DNA of 43,109 nucleotides. It comes from UBA1731 sp963653155 (lineage in GTDB: Bacteria > Verrucomicrobiota > Kiritimatiellia > RFP12 > UBA1067). Of this stretch, positions 26,208-35,300 are shown piece by piece. The position numbers were made by a program, and so were the translations under genes. The stretch is taken from the NCBI GenBank assembly GCA_963653155.1, contig CAVJWR010000016.1, positions 1-43,109 of the forward strand, given 5' to 3'. Numbering within the stretch: position 1 is the first letter of the stretch; every line of letters begins with the position of its first letter. A model generated the notes under the pieces. That model saw only the letters and a list, made by a program, of their open reading frames with translations, was not told the origin of the DNA and did not search any database.

Positions 26208-27401
26208 TTAGGCGAAAGCAGCCTGGATTGCCGCCAGCACTTTCGGAGCCGTTCCGATGCCATAGCGCGCGGCGACCGTCAACAGGTCGTCGTCCGTGAT
26301 GTTGGACTGCTTACCGTTGATGGAAAGCGCATGGCAGTTCTCCCATTGCCGTCGCGCATCGTCCAGTGGCACCTCAGGCGGTACACCGCCCGTGAGGTCA
26401 TAAGCAGGCGCCAACTGCCAACGTCCACCTTCTTTCAGAAGAAAGGAAAAATTCTTGGAATGGTCGTCTGACTCGTCGGCATAGACATTGAACGCCATGC
26501 GGCGAAACATCTCCTCCAGTCCCTCGTAGCCGATCTTCAGCTCGACCATCGTCGCGAACAGCTGGCCGTATGAATTCATTTCCAGCGAGACATCCGGCGG
26601 CAACGTACGCATGGCCCTGAAGGTCTGGATGTGGAACTTGCGGTTTCCTTCCCGATCAAAGCGGCGCGTCATGAAATGCCGCTTCCCGTCCACCTCATAG
26701 AGGCAGGACTCGCTGATGTCAATCCCGCAGGCCCGCGCCTTTTCGTAGGTGTGGTATTCCGCAAGGCCGGAATAGGGACGCTCGTCGGGCGTGATCTTGA
26801 CAATCCAATGCTCAAAGCCATCCGGCAATTCCCCGTACGGCAGACAGAACCGATCCGTCTGGCGATTCCAGCCGACGATGGCTTTCGCTTGTGCGCCACC
26901 GGCTGACGTGCCGACACGAAATATCTCACGCAAGGCGATCGGTCCCGGCTTCCCGTCAATCTTTCGGGACAGGACTTGCCGCGCCTGTTCAACGACGCTT
27001 TTCATGCGCAAGGCCAGTTTCGGCTCGTATCGAGGGCCACGTTCAGGCTGATACNNNNNNNNNNTTGCACGCGAACCCACGTAGGCAAGCCGGTCGAGCG
27101 GCGTGACCGAACTCGCGAAAACGCCCTGCCGCTCCATCCATTCGTCAATGACGGAATTGCCGAACGAATCCGGGAGCGAATCCGCAAAGACGGCAGGCAG
27201 CCCGTAAAATGCCGAGGGTGAACGGTTCGGGAACGAAAACTCGCCCGAACGCAACGGCAGCTCAAACGGAGCCAGCTCAATGCCGGAATTCAGAAAATCC
27301 GGATCGTATTCAAACCGATAATGAAGCCCGGTCTTCGGCGCAATCGTTCCAACATGCCGTCCCCAGATGAACGCCTCTATGGCCTTGACGTGATTGTACA
27401 T
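26208..27401 (-). CDS. hipA: HipA-family serine/threonine kinase toxin (contains an assembly gap)
   Basis: About 397 aa including a 10-N gap. HipA of E. coli phosphorylates glutamyl-tRNA synthetase and induces dormancy; targets of other HipAs differ. The HipA N-domain (FIWGRHVGTIAPKTG...FSFPNRSPSAFYGLPAVFADSLPDSFGN) precedes the kinase domain. GTSAGGAQAKA is the ATP/phosphate-loop region with autophosphorylatable serine, WIVKITP holds the ATP lysine, SDDHSKNFSF is the catalytic loop (Asp/Asn), and APAYDLT is the metal-binding Asp. The toxin therefore looks active. ATG 27401 is 2 nt after the hipB stop. The open frame upstream of it overlaps hipB and is not real coding. Across the gap (YVGSRA-gap-YQPE) the frame is kept. 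Confidence 0.9.
   Translation of the reverse strand: MYNHVKAIEAFIWGRHVGTIAPKTGLHYRFEYDPDFLNSGIELAPFELPLRSGEFSFPNRSPSAFYGLPAVFADSLPDSFGNSVIDEWMERQGVFASSVTPLDRLAYVGSRAXXXXYQPERGPRYEPKLALRMKSVVEQARQVLSRKIDGKPGPIALREIFRVGTSAGGAQAKAIVGWNRQTDRFCLPYGELPDGFEHWIVKITPDERPYSGLAEYHTYEKARACGIDISESCLYEVDGKRHFMTRRFDREGNRKFHIQTFRAMRTLPPDVSLEMNSYGQLFATMVELKIGYEGLEEMFRRMAFNVYADESDDHSKNFSFLLKEGGRWQLAPAYDLTGGVPPEVPLDDARRQWENCHALSINGKQSNITDDDLLTVAARYGIGTAPKVLAAIQAAFA
27055..27064. other. assembly gap (10 N) in hipA
   Basis: The frame is unchanged across the gap. HipA proteins usually have a short MGAL-like segment here, so about four missing residues fit well. Confidence 0.9.
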
Positions 27402-27403
27402 GA

Positions 27404-27709
27404 TTATTTCGCCTTTTTTGCCTTCGCCGCACGCAGACGCGGACGGTTTCCGCGTTTCGCATAGTCTGTGATCGAGACCGCGTTGGCCGGTCCCAACGTC
27501 AAAAGCCATTCGTCCTTTCCCAACGTGCGGCAAACCTGGATGAACGTAGACAGCGCCGAGTCCTTCCCCGATTCGAGATTCTTCACGGCCGTCAACGAAA
27601 GGCCACTCCTGTCCGCAACTGTCTGGCGGGACAAATTGAGATGAAGCCTCTCACGCCGAAGCATGGATGCGACATCTGCCAAGATTGAATCTATCGTTCC
27701 GATTATCAC
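27404..27709 (-). CDS. hipB: HipB-like XRE-family antitoxin/repressor
   Basis: A 101-aa helix-turn-helix protein that should neutralise HipA and repress the operon. The XRE domain spans ~8-65 (LRRERLHLNLSRQTVADRSGLSLTAVKNLESGKDSALSTFIQVCRTLG), with the recognition helix around SLTAVKNLE. The C-terminus is Lys/Arg/Ala-rich (KRGNRPRLRAAKAKKAK). The start is GTG 27709, with AGGAAA 7-8 nt upstream. It precedes hipA by 2 nt, the usual antitoxin-first order. An 8-bp inverted repeat with a TATAAT in its spacer lies just upstream. Confidence 0.88.
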   Translation of the reverse strand: MIIGTIDSILADVASMLRRERLHLNLSRQTVADRSGLSLTAVKNLESGKDSALSTFIQVCRTLGKDEWLLTLGPANAVSITDYAKRGNRPRLRAAKAKKAK

Positions 27710-27723
27710 AACAGTTTCCTAAA

Positions 27724-27759
27724 AAGCCATTGACATGCCGTATTATACCATAATGGCTT
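27724..27759. promoter_or_regulatory. hipBA promoter and candidate HipB operator
   Basis: AAGCCATT (27724-27731) and AATGGCTT (27752-27759) form a perfect 8-bp inverted repeat with a 20-nt spacer. The spacer holds minus-strand TGGTATAAT (27750-27742). The best -35 match, TGGACT, lies 18 nt further upstream inside the 21-bp direct repeat. The arrangement fits autorepression. Confidence 0.55.
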
Positions 27760-27780
27760 CTCAGAAGTCCATTGCGTCAG
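27760..27780. repeat. 21-bp direct repeat, copy 2
   Basis: Identical to 24150-24170. It abuts the hipB operator arm on one side and lies 7 nt from the GH110 stop on the other. Repeat-to-repeat distance is 3610 nt. Confidence 0.95.
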
Positions 27781-27787
27781 CTGTCTA

Positions 27788-29449
27788 TCAATCCTCGATC
27801 TTCACGTCCTCGCAGAACTCAATGTCGAAGCCCTTTGCGTCCGTCACGCGGTTGGTGCGCCAGACGAGGTTTGTGACGCTACGCGCGTAGAGGAGCGGCC
27901 CACGCGTCTGCTCGAAAACGTTCTCCTCGATGACGATGTTGCGGTGGTAGCGTCGCCGCTGAGCCTTCAGGTCCTTCACGTTCGGATCGATCTGGATTAC
28001 GCCCTTGCCGCGAATGAGCAGACAGTCACGGAAGACGTTCCGCCGGATCGTGATGTCTTCGCACGCACCGGACTCGTACCAGTCCCAGGCATCCGCCGAT
28101 AGATGGACGGCCTGTGCCGCAATATGGTCGAACAGGTTCCCTTCGCAGACGACGCGTCCTGGCGTCGTGAAGAGCGTCGCACGCGGCAATGAGTTCCGCA
28201 CGATATTGTTGCGGAACTCGACCGCTGGCTGCCAGTCGGCGTTCTCCACCGCATCCCCGACGCCCAGCCCGTCCGGGAGTGGCGCGGACAGCGTCAAGTC
28301 GACAAGATCGGGCGCACGCATCGCCACGCCCATAACGACGACTGTCGCGTCCGACGGCTCCAGCGTCCGTCCTCGGATGCCGCGCAGACGTTCGCCCGGC
28401 AGAAAGACCTCGAAGCCGACGGACTGGTGGTGCTTGTAGCGACAGCGAATCTCCGTCGGCGTCCGCACCTCATCCACAAGCAGACACGTCGAATGGACAT
28501 TAATCGCATCGTCGCCCATGCCCTCGAACAGGCAGTTTTCGACAACGATCTTGCCGCGACAGTTCGAGAAGTGCGTCGCATCGGCCTGAAGCGATGTCAT
28601 CCGCCCAGTTCCCGTACGCGCAAACGAACCGGCTGTGCGGTCTGCGGCGCGTTTCGTGCCGCGCACCGTTACGTTCACACAACGCTGGGCGATCAATCCC
28701 ATGCCGGCGGAAGAACGGACAACGCAATCCTCAAGGATGGAGTTGTCCGCCCGATACAGGTGAACCGCCGGATTAGGACGCGCGGGATCGCGAACCATCA
28801 GCGCATCTCCGCTTCCAAGCGGACGGCGAAACTTCTTCGTCCAATCCTCATCCAGCCGATAGAGTCCGCCGCCCAAGTCTTCCGCATGCCCCGAAAACCA
28901 GGCATCGCCCTTGCAGGCGTGATCGGTCGCGTCAAAGGCTTGCGCCAACCTCGGCGCACTCGTCCATCCCTCGCCTACGCCGACGAGACGCCCCTTCTCG
29001 TCCAACCGCATCGGGAACTGCTTCGGATCGAACGACAGGACGGGACATTTCCCATCAAAACGGACAAGCCGTGCCTCGTTGAAGAACGGACGTGCCCAGT
29101 CGAAGCCAATGCCCCGCACTGTCACGTTCTGCGTATCCTGAAGTTCAAGGGCAATCCCCTCACCATGAAAAACGAACTCGGCCCGACCGTCACACGCAAG
29201 CACGAGGTTCGTGACGTGCATGATCGGCAGGAACACGTTGCGCGGCAACGGGTTATCATGGTTGGATACGTAGAACGACATCTTCGTCGCCGTGCGGAAG
29301 TGGTATGTTCCCGGCGCAAGTCGGATTTCGCCACCACCCGCCGTGCGTACCCGATCTACCGCCGACAACACAACTTTCGTCATGTCATTCGTCCCCACTG
29401 GCGCGAGGGATATCTCAATCGTCGCAATCAAGAGATTCAACAGATTCAT
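27788..29449 (-). CDS. GH110-family alpha-1,3-galactosidase
   Basis: A 553-aa right-handed beta-helix enzyme of GH110, which removes terminal alpha-1,3-galactose (blood group B and linear B-type structures) by inversion. Visible family marks are FYVSNHDNP (59-67), QADATHF with Asp290 and MGDDAINVHS with Asp313 and Asp314. The 23/24-residue spacing of this Asp trio is the GH110 active-site pattern. Later helix coils carry VEFRNNIVRNSLPRATLFTTPG and VIEENVFEQTRG. The N-terminal hydrophobic stretch is short but compatible with export. Length is slightly below the usual ~600. The ATG overlaps the GH43 stop (ATGA). Last gene of arm 2. Confidence 0.87.
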   Translation of the reverse strand: MNLLNLLIATIEISLAPVGTNDMTKVVLSAVDRVRTAGGGEIRLAPGTYHFRTATKMSFYVSNHDNPLPRNVFLPIMHVTNLVLACDGRAEFVFHGEGIALELQDTQNVTVRGIGFDWARPFFNEARLVRFDGKCPVLSFDPKQFPMRLDEKGRLVGVGEGWTSAPRLAQAFDATDHACKGDAWFSGHAEDLGGGLYRLDEDWTKKFRRPLGSGDALMVRDPARPNPAVHLYRADNSILEDCVVRSSAGMGLIAQRCVNVTVRGTKRAADRTAGSFARTGTGRMTSLQADATHFSNCRGKIVVENCLFEGMGDDAINVHSTCLLVDEVRTPTEIRCRYKHHQSVGFEVFLPGERLRGIRGRTLEPSDATVVVMGVAMRAPDLVDLTLSAPLPDGLGVGDAVENADWQPAVEFRNNIVRNSLPRATLFTTPGRVVCEGNLFDHIAAQAVHLSADAWDWYESGACEDITIRRNVFRDCLLIRGKGVIQIDPNVKDLKAQRRRYHRNIVIEENVFEQTRGPLLYARSVTNLVWRTNRVTDAKGFDIEFCEDVKIED

Positions 29450-30873
29450 TTCGTTTCCGCTCCGTTTCCGAAAAGGGACCAGTCGGCGATGCCGAGCCGG
29501 ATGCCAGTCGATGCGCCGAGGACGACGAGGCGTGCGGCGACGGCTTTCACGACCGGCGTTTCGCGATAGTCAACAAAAAGGTCGCGCGTGTTCCTTGACG
29601 CATCGACGAGTGTCACCCATGCGCCGTCAGGCGCCTGCGTCTCGATACGATAGCACACTGGCTCTGGCGTAAAGCCCCTCGTGATGTTCACGGCATCTTC
29701 TCTCCAGACAAGGCGCATCGCATGGATCTCCGCCACCGGGAATCGGTATTCGACCGTGCCCGTCACGCCATCAAAACCGTGTGCCGTCTGGAGTGAATCG
29801 TCCGCCGCCAAGGTCGCCGTCGTCTCGACCGCAAGCCGCTTCCAGCCTGTCGCACCCTTCCCAAAACCGGGTAGCCACTGCGGCTCGCTCGTAGCGGACG
29901 AATTCTCGAATCCGCCATCCACACGCGCCGTCAAGCGGTCGAAGCCTATCAGCCGTTCGAAACGCGCATGCGCTCCGACGTTGGCGCAGTAGACGGCCCA
30001 CCAGTCACCGCGCTCGTCCTGGGCAATCGCCCCATGCCCCGTGCCGGTCACAAGTCCCTTCGTCGTGAGCAAGAACGGATTGTCCTTCATCGCCACAAAC
30101 GGGCCGAGCGGCGCATCCGACACATATGCACCCATCGCATATTCTGGATTCTGCGTACCGGCGGCGGAATAGGTCAGCACGTACCGCCCATTCATCTTCA
30201 CCATCCACGCGCCCTCCAGCCAGCCATTCGCCGGATTGCCCGGCACACGCTCCCACGGCTGGTTTTGAGGATCGAAGCGGAAGAGTTCCTTCGGTTCCGT
30301 CACGGGACGGAGCGGATCGTCTTTCGCGAGCTGCACGCCCCAGATGCCGCCCTGTGCCGTGCAGCCCCAGTAGAAGTAGAGGCGCCCATCCGTGTCGGAG
30401 AAGAGCATCGGATCGCACAGCGGCGGCACATCGCCCCCGACCTTGATGCCGATTATGCCCAACCGCTCGTATCGCCCTTCAATCGTCGGTGCTGTCCAGA
30501 TCTCGCCCGTCGTGTCGGGCATGTAGAGGAATCGTCCGCCATGCTTCACCGCCGTCGGCGCGTGGCCGGGCTTAGTCAGGCCAGAGCCTTCGACCTTTCG
30601 CCACGTGCCGCCATCGTCATCGCTACGCCAGATCTGTCCGCACGACGGAAAGAGATACCACTTGCCGCCCTCCCGAAGGAGCGTCGGGTCTGCGAGGCAT
30701 CGATGCGGCACACGTTCGCCCGGCGGCAGAATCGAAGCGAAGTTGCTGAGCGGCACATCCTCTACGGCCATCGGATTGCAGAACGTCCTTACAGTTGGCC
30801 CCGCTCCACGCGCCGCGCCGCCGCCAACCGCCAGCAATGCCGCCAGACAGCCCTTCAGAAGTGTCGCTTGCAT
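29446..30873 (-). CDS. GH43-like beta-propeller glycosidase with C-terminal sandwich
   Basis: A 475-aa secreted enzyme with a signal peptide (LLKGCLAALLAVGGGAARGA). The five-bladed propeller runs from ~30 to 330 with the expected carboxylates: base Asp62 (CLADPTLL), the pKa-modulating Asp in PLCDPMLF and acid Glu in WLEGAWMVK. The C-terminal ~140 residues (LAADDSLQTAHGFDGVTGTVEYRFPVAEIHAMRLVW...) look like a discoidin/CBM32-type sandwich, which often binds galactose or GalNAc. GH43 covers arabinosidases, xylosidases and exo-galactanases. In this setting a galactan-type activity is an attractive guess only. The start lies 2 nt after the esterase stop and its stop overlaps the GH110 start, so it is tightly co-expressed. 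Confidence 0.85.
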   Translation of the reverse strand: MQATLLKGCLAALLAVGGGAARGAGPTVRTFCNPMAVEDVPLSNFASILPPGERVPHRCLADPTLLREGGKWYLFPSCGQIWRSDDDGGTWRKVEGSGLTKPGHAPTAVKHGGRFLYMPDTTGEIWTAPTIEGRYERLGIIGIKVGGDVPPLCDPMLFSDTDGRLYFYWGCTAQGGIWGVQLAKDDPLRPVTEPKELFRFDPQNQPWERVPGNPANGWLEGAWMVKMNGRYVLTYSAAGTQNPEYAMGAYVSDAPLGPFVAMKDNPFLLTTKGLVTGTGHGAIAQDERGDWWAVYCANVGAHARFERLIGFDRLTARVDGGFENSSATSEPQWLPGFGKGATGWKRLAVETTATLAADDSLQTAHGFDGVTGTVEYRFPVAEIHAMRLVWREDAVNITRGFTPEPVCYRIETQAPDGAWVTLVDASRNTRDLFVDYRETPVVKAVAARLVVLGASTGIRLGIADWSLFGNGAETK

Positions 30874-30874
30874 G

Positions 30875-32290
30875 TCAGTCCCCGATGTGGAACGCGCCGA
30901 GCGGCAACCCTGCCTCGTTCATGAGATAGCCGCGCCACGGACGCGAATGGAGGTAGCGCAGTTTCTTCGGCTCCTTCACCTCCGGCGCGAAAACGACAAG
31001 CTCCTCGCCAACGATGTCTCCCCGATACTCGAAGTCGACCCACGGGGCACTGAACCGCTTGAAATTCCCGATCTGCGCCTTCACCCACTTGCCGTCTGCA
31101 CCCGCGACCTCGAAGCCGTATTCCACACTTTTCGCCGGATCCCTGTGGATGCCCCATTCCGCCTCGTACACAGACCATTTCTTCACGTCATTGAACGTCA
31201 TCACGAACTTGCCGTCCTCTACCTTCCACGACTTGAGAGTCGGCGAGTCGGCAATGATATCCGCATGGCCGTAATCACGCTTGAGCGCGAGAAGCGCAAG
31301 CCGCAGTCCCGGTACTTGCTTGTCGTTCGGATGGATGTCCTGAAGGTTGCCGACGTCGCAGAGGACGGCCATTCCCGCCTCTGGCGTCTCCTGCGCGAAC
31401 TTCTGCTGGACCTCCTGCATGCGAGGCACATGTGAATTGCCCCACGGGCAAAGCTGGCAGAAGTAGAACTTGAAGTGTGGATTCTCGAATATGCGCTTCC
31501 AGCCGCCAAGCAATGCCTCCATGCGTTCGTAGTAGCCGTCGATCGTGCTGGGGTCGTGCGTGTTTGATTCGCCCTGGTACCAGATTGCGCCGCGCATCGC
31601 ATAAGGCACGATCGGGTTCACCTTGCCGTTGTGGTACTGCGACGGCTTCTGCCCGTCCTTGTCCGCACGTGCGGGCGGCGGCGGCAGTTTGCAATCCGGT
31701 ATCCACGTCTCGATGTCCGTTGCGCCGACGTATGCGCCGAAGAGGCCGACTGGGATCTTGAGCGTCGTCTGCAGGTAGTAGCCGTACCAAAGCGCGACGG
31801 CGGAAAAGCCGCTCGTCAGGCAGAACTTCGGAGTTGCATTCCGCCAACGGATGTATTCGTCCGTCTTAGGCGTGTCGCTCCAATTGTTTCCGAGATACGC
31901 GCAGCGCAGGAGCGGCAAGTCTATGATCTGCCCAAGCGAGCCGCCGAGCCGTTCACGCGCGCGCGGCGACTCGCCCCAGAACGGAATGCCCATGTTGCTC
32001 TGGCCGGAGCAGAGCCATACTTCGCCGACGAGAACGTCTTTGACGGCCACACCGTTGGCGGCAAGCGTCCGCCCCTCGCAGCTGGCGGGCATCGGGTCGA
32101 GGTCGACGCGCCAACGTCCGTCGGCGGCAGCCGTCGCGGTCTTGGACTGTCCCGCGAATGTGACGGTGATGGCCTCGCCCGCGTCAGCCGTGCCCCACAC
32201 AGGCACCTTTGCCTCACGCTGGAGAATGGCTCCATCGGTAAACGGCGCGGCAAACTTCACCACCGCCAACAATATCATTATGCTATTCAT
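30875..32290 (-). CDS. sialate O-acetylesterase (SASA family)
   Basis: A 471-aa SGNH-type esterase that removes O-acetyl groups from sialic acids so that sialidases can act. The N-terminal beta-domain (FAAPFTDGAILQREAKVPVWGTADAGEAITVTFAGQ) precedes LVGEVWLCSGQSNM with catalytic Ser97, the hallmark of the family. YQGESN and QDIHPNDK (Asp/His) complete the active site. The predicted signal segment is short. GGAGG lies about 9 nt before the ATG at 32290, and the gene ends 1 nt before GH43. No sialidase is seen in the window, so desialylation would need another locus. Family members may also deacetylate other sugars. Confidence 0.9.
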   Translation of the reverse strand: MNSIMILLAVVKFAAPFTDGAILQREAKVPVWGTADAGEAITVTFAGQSKTATAAADGRWRVDLDPMPASCEGRTLAANGVAVKDVLVGEVWLCSGQSNMGIPFWGESPRARERLGGSLGQIIDLPLLRCAYLGNNWSDTPKTDEYIRWRNATPKFCLTSGFSAVALWYGYYLQTTLKIPVGLFGAYVGATDIETWIPDCKLPPPPARADKDGQKPSQYHNGKVNPIVPYAMRGAIWYQGESNTHDPSTIDGYYERMEALLGGWKRIFENPHFKFYFCQLCPWGNSHVPRMQEVQQKFAQETPEAGMAVLCDVGNLQDIHPNDKQVPGLRLALLALKRDYGHADIIADSPTLKSWKVEDGKFVMTFNDVKKWSVYEAEWGIHRDPAKSVEYGFEVAGADGKWVKAQIGNFKRFSAPWVDFEYRGDIVGEELVVFAPEVKEPKKLRYLHSRPWRGYLMNEAGLPLGAFHIGD

Positions 32291-32330
32291 CTTTTTCTGC
32301 CTCCATGACTTGATGTCTATGTGTTAAAGA

Positions 32331-35300
32331 TTACGGCGTGGCGAAGAACACAGGATTCGCCCACGCGCCGCCGTCGCCGTAGGTGTTGCCGCTCGGATCG
32401 GCCAGCAGATAGAGTTGGATGCGCTGGCCGGCAAAGGGCGAGAGATCGGCCGCAATCTCCTCCCAGCGATGCTGCATGACGCGGCGCTCCGCCAATACCT
32501 GAAGTGGCCTGTTCCCCGATGAACTGGGGCCTGTCCCCACGCGGATGGCGACCTTGAACAGAATGCCGTCGCCGGGAGTCGTGCCATCAACCTTGCCGAC
32601 CTCGGCGCGGAAATGGCGATCCTGCGCACCGAGCGTCAGCGTGTAGCACGCGAACACCGCGCCCGTCGCACCGTCCCGGTATGGCGGATGGATGGCGAGA
32701 CCTGCCTGGCTCTTACCGCCGCAAGTGGCTGTGCCGATGCGCACGAAACCACCGCTTGACGCGGCCAATTCGGTTTCCGTTCCATCCGGCTTCAAGACTC
32801 CCCGGCGGAACCGTTTCGGCAACGTCCGAGGCGCCGCCGCACGTACAGGCGGCTCCGGCGCCACAAAGTCACGCGACCTGAGCGTCCACGTCTCGTAGAC
32901 ATCGGCCGACGGTTCAACGAAGCCTTTCGGCAACGTCGCACGATACGAATAGCAGTTGGCATCGCGTTTGAAGCGTGTCCAACCCTTCGCGTCAACTCGG
33001 AAGGGGACTTCCTTCACGACATCCGCATTCGATGCGCCGCGCAATCCGACGAGCCGCGTCGCGGCATACGGCAATCCAATCTCGATGTCGCCGTGCTTCT
33101 TCTCGGGAATGATCTCCTCCGTGCCGCCGGCCTCGGCGAGCCGAATCAACCAACCGTCCGTCGCGCCGCCTGGAAACTCGGTCAGCACACCACGTCCATG
33201 CAAAAACACGTATCCGTCCTCCCGTCCGCCCCGGCAGAAATCCACGCGGTTCGTGCCACCCTTCGTCCAACCGGAATAGGCGACCGTCTCGCCGCCCCGG
33301 CAGAAGAAGCCCCACTGCGGCAACGCGAGCAGTCCTTCGCCGCGCCGGACAGAAAGCCATCCGCCATCCGGGTCGCCGTTGACGACGACGAGCGTACCGC
33401 CATCATAGGCGACAGCGACGCGATTGTGTGCGATTTCACCGCTCACGACGGCTTCCGAGGTCGTCAGAAGCCGCCCCCGTACATCGGCATAGCGGATCTT
33501 CTGCACATTCTCCTGCGAGTAGCGCGAGGCCGGCGCGAGCGTCATGAAGTAGGCGTACACTGGATCTTGCGGCAAGAGGAACGCCGCATGTCCGAACGCG
33601 AGCGTGACTGCGGTCCACGGTTCGACGACCTGCCACGGCGAACCCTTCGGCACGTTCGCGTCGCCGAAGAGCATGCCCGCGAAACAGCCGAAGTCGCTTG
33701 TCAGGGGATGCATCCGCAGCAGGTTGAAGTCCACGATCCACGGATGGCGCATCAGCTGGTACGTGCGATCCTGTCCGTAGTTCTGGTCGGTGAGGCCCGA
33801 ATAGAGCCACTGGTGGCCTCCCTCGGACGAAACTGGGCCGTTCCATGTCCGCTTCTGGATCTGCATGATTTCGCCGTAGGCATAGAACGTCTGGGAGAAC
33901 GTGCCCGCACCCGGCACACGCGCATCGTAGTCCGTGCGGCTCCAGGGCGTGACTGCCGTGTGCACGTCGCAATAGGCCGTGTTGAAACCGAACTTGCGCT
34001 GAATAATCGGCGAAAGCGTCTCGCACATTTCCACGCCATAGAGCGGTTTCGGCGCCGTGCAGCGCGACCACGCGAGCTTCCAGTTTCCGTCTTCCGTGCG
34101 GGAGACGCGATCCGACCGCCAGAAACCGTTGACGGGCGCGAAGTCGGTGAAATTGTTGTACGGCCCATAGCGGAAACCGAACTCGTCTATCAGCTTGCGC
34201 GCATGGTCGTACTGTCCCTTGTCACCGCCACGCCCCGGCGCGGGATGCGTCCGAAAGGTGTAGCTCTCGTCGCCGTCGCGCCAGCCAGTCTCATGGTCAG
34301 TGACGATCAGCCGCCGCATCCCTTTGCGGCGATGCCAGAACAGCGCCTCGCGGTTGGGCGTGCGGTCGCTCGCCGCGCCGGATGACGTCCACGCCGCGCG
34401 TCCCGTGACGGCCCGCCACGGCGAGACGGGATTCGGAATGAATGGCAGCGTATCCTCGAACTTCGGCGAAACTGTCCAGACGAACCGCTCATAGACGTCG
34501 TTGCGCATCCCGTCCGTCTTCGGGCGGTACCGTGCGCCACCGTTGGCCTGGACGAGTTCCGCACCACTGTCCGGCGGGAACGCGAGCGAAGCGTTCGACT
34601 GAGTCCAGTCGAGCGTCGCGGACACGAAACGCGTACCCGCCGCGCTCTCGACGACCACGATCTGCGGACGCTCATCCCAGTTCTCGCGTCCGTACGTGTA
34701 GAACGGAATCGGCAGCGACTTCGATTCGGAATCGATGCCGAGTCCGCCGAAGCGCAGTTCCTCGACGGTGCCACCCTTGACGACGACATCCGCCACAAGC
34801 GAATTGCCAATCCTCTGCCAGCGCACTTCGGCCTTGTTCGCCGCCGTACGCGGCCACACGCCGCCGCCGAGGGCGAGCGGAATCCACGGACCCTTGCCGA
34901 TGCGAAAGGCGAGATCGTCCCAGACTCCGGGCTTCGTCGGCGTGCGGAACTCAAGCGTAGCATCCGCTTCCGAGGTCGGCGGCACGACCGTCGTCTCGAC
35001 CGTAGGAAACGGAAGTCGTCCGGCACCCGTGTTGACACCCTGCGGCTGATCCTTGAACACCTGCACACCGCGCTTCGCACGGGGCTTGAACGCGAGCGGC
35101 TTCAGTTCCTCCACGAACGCGCAGACGCTCGTCAGGTCGAGGCGGCGGTCTTCCGTGTTCGTGCCGCCCTTCAGCGTAAATCCGTCGAACGTGCATCCAC
35201 CCTTCAGCGTCCGCGCACACAACTCTTTCGGAACCTTCACCTGGAACTTGCACCATTCGCGGTGCAGGATCGTCGCGACGTCGAGCGAGAACGACTTCCC

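Noticed and set aside
27402..27533. N-terminal extension of hipA upstream of MYNHVK
   Set aside because: It overlaps hipB in another frame, and HipA homology starts at ATG 27401, 2 nt after the hipB stop.
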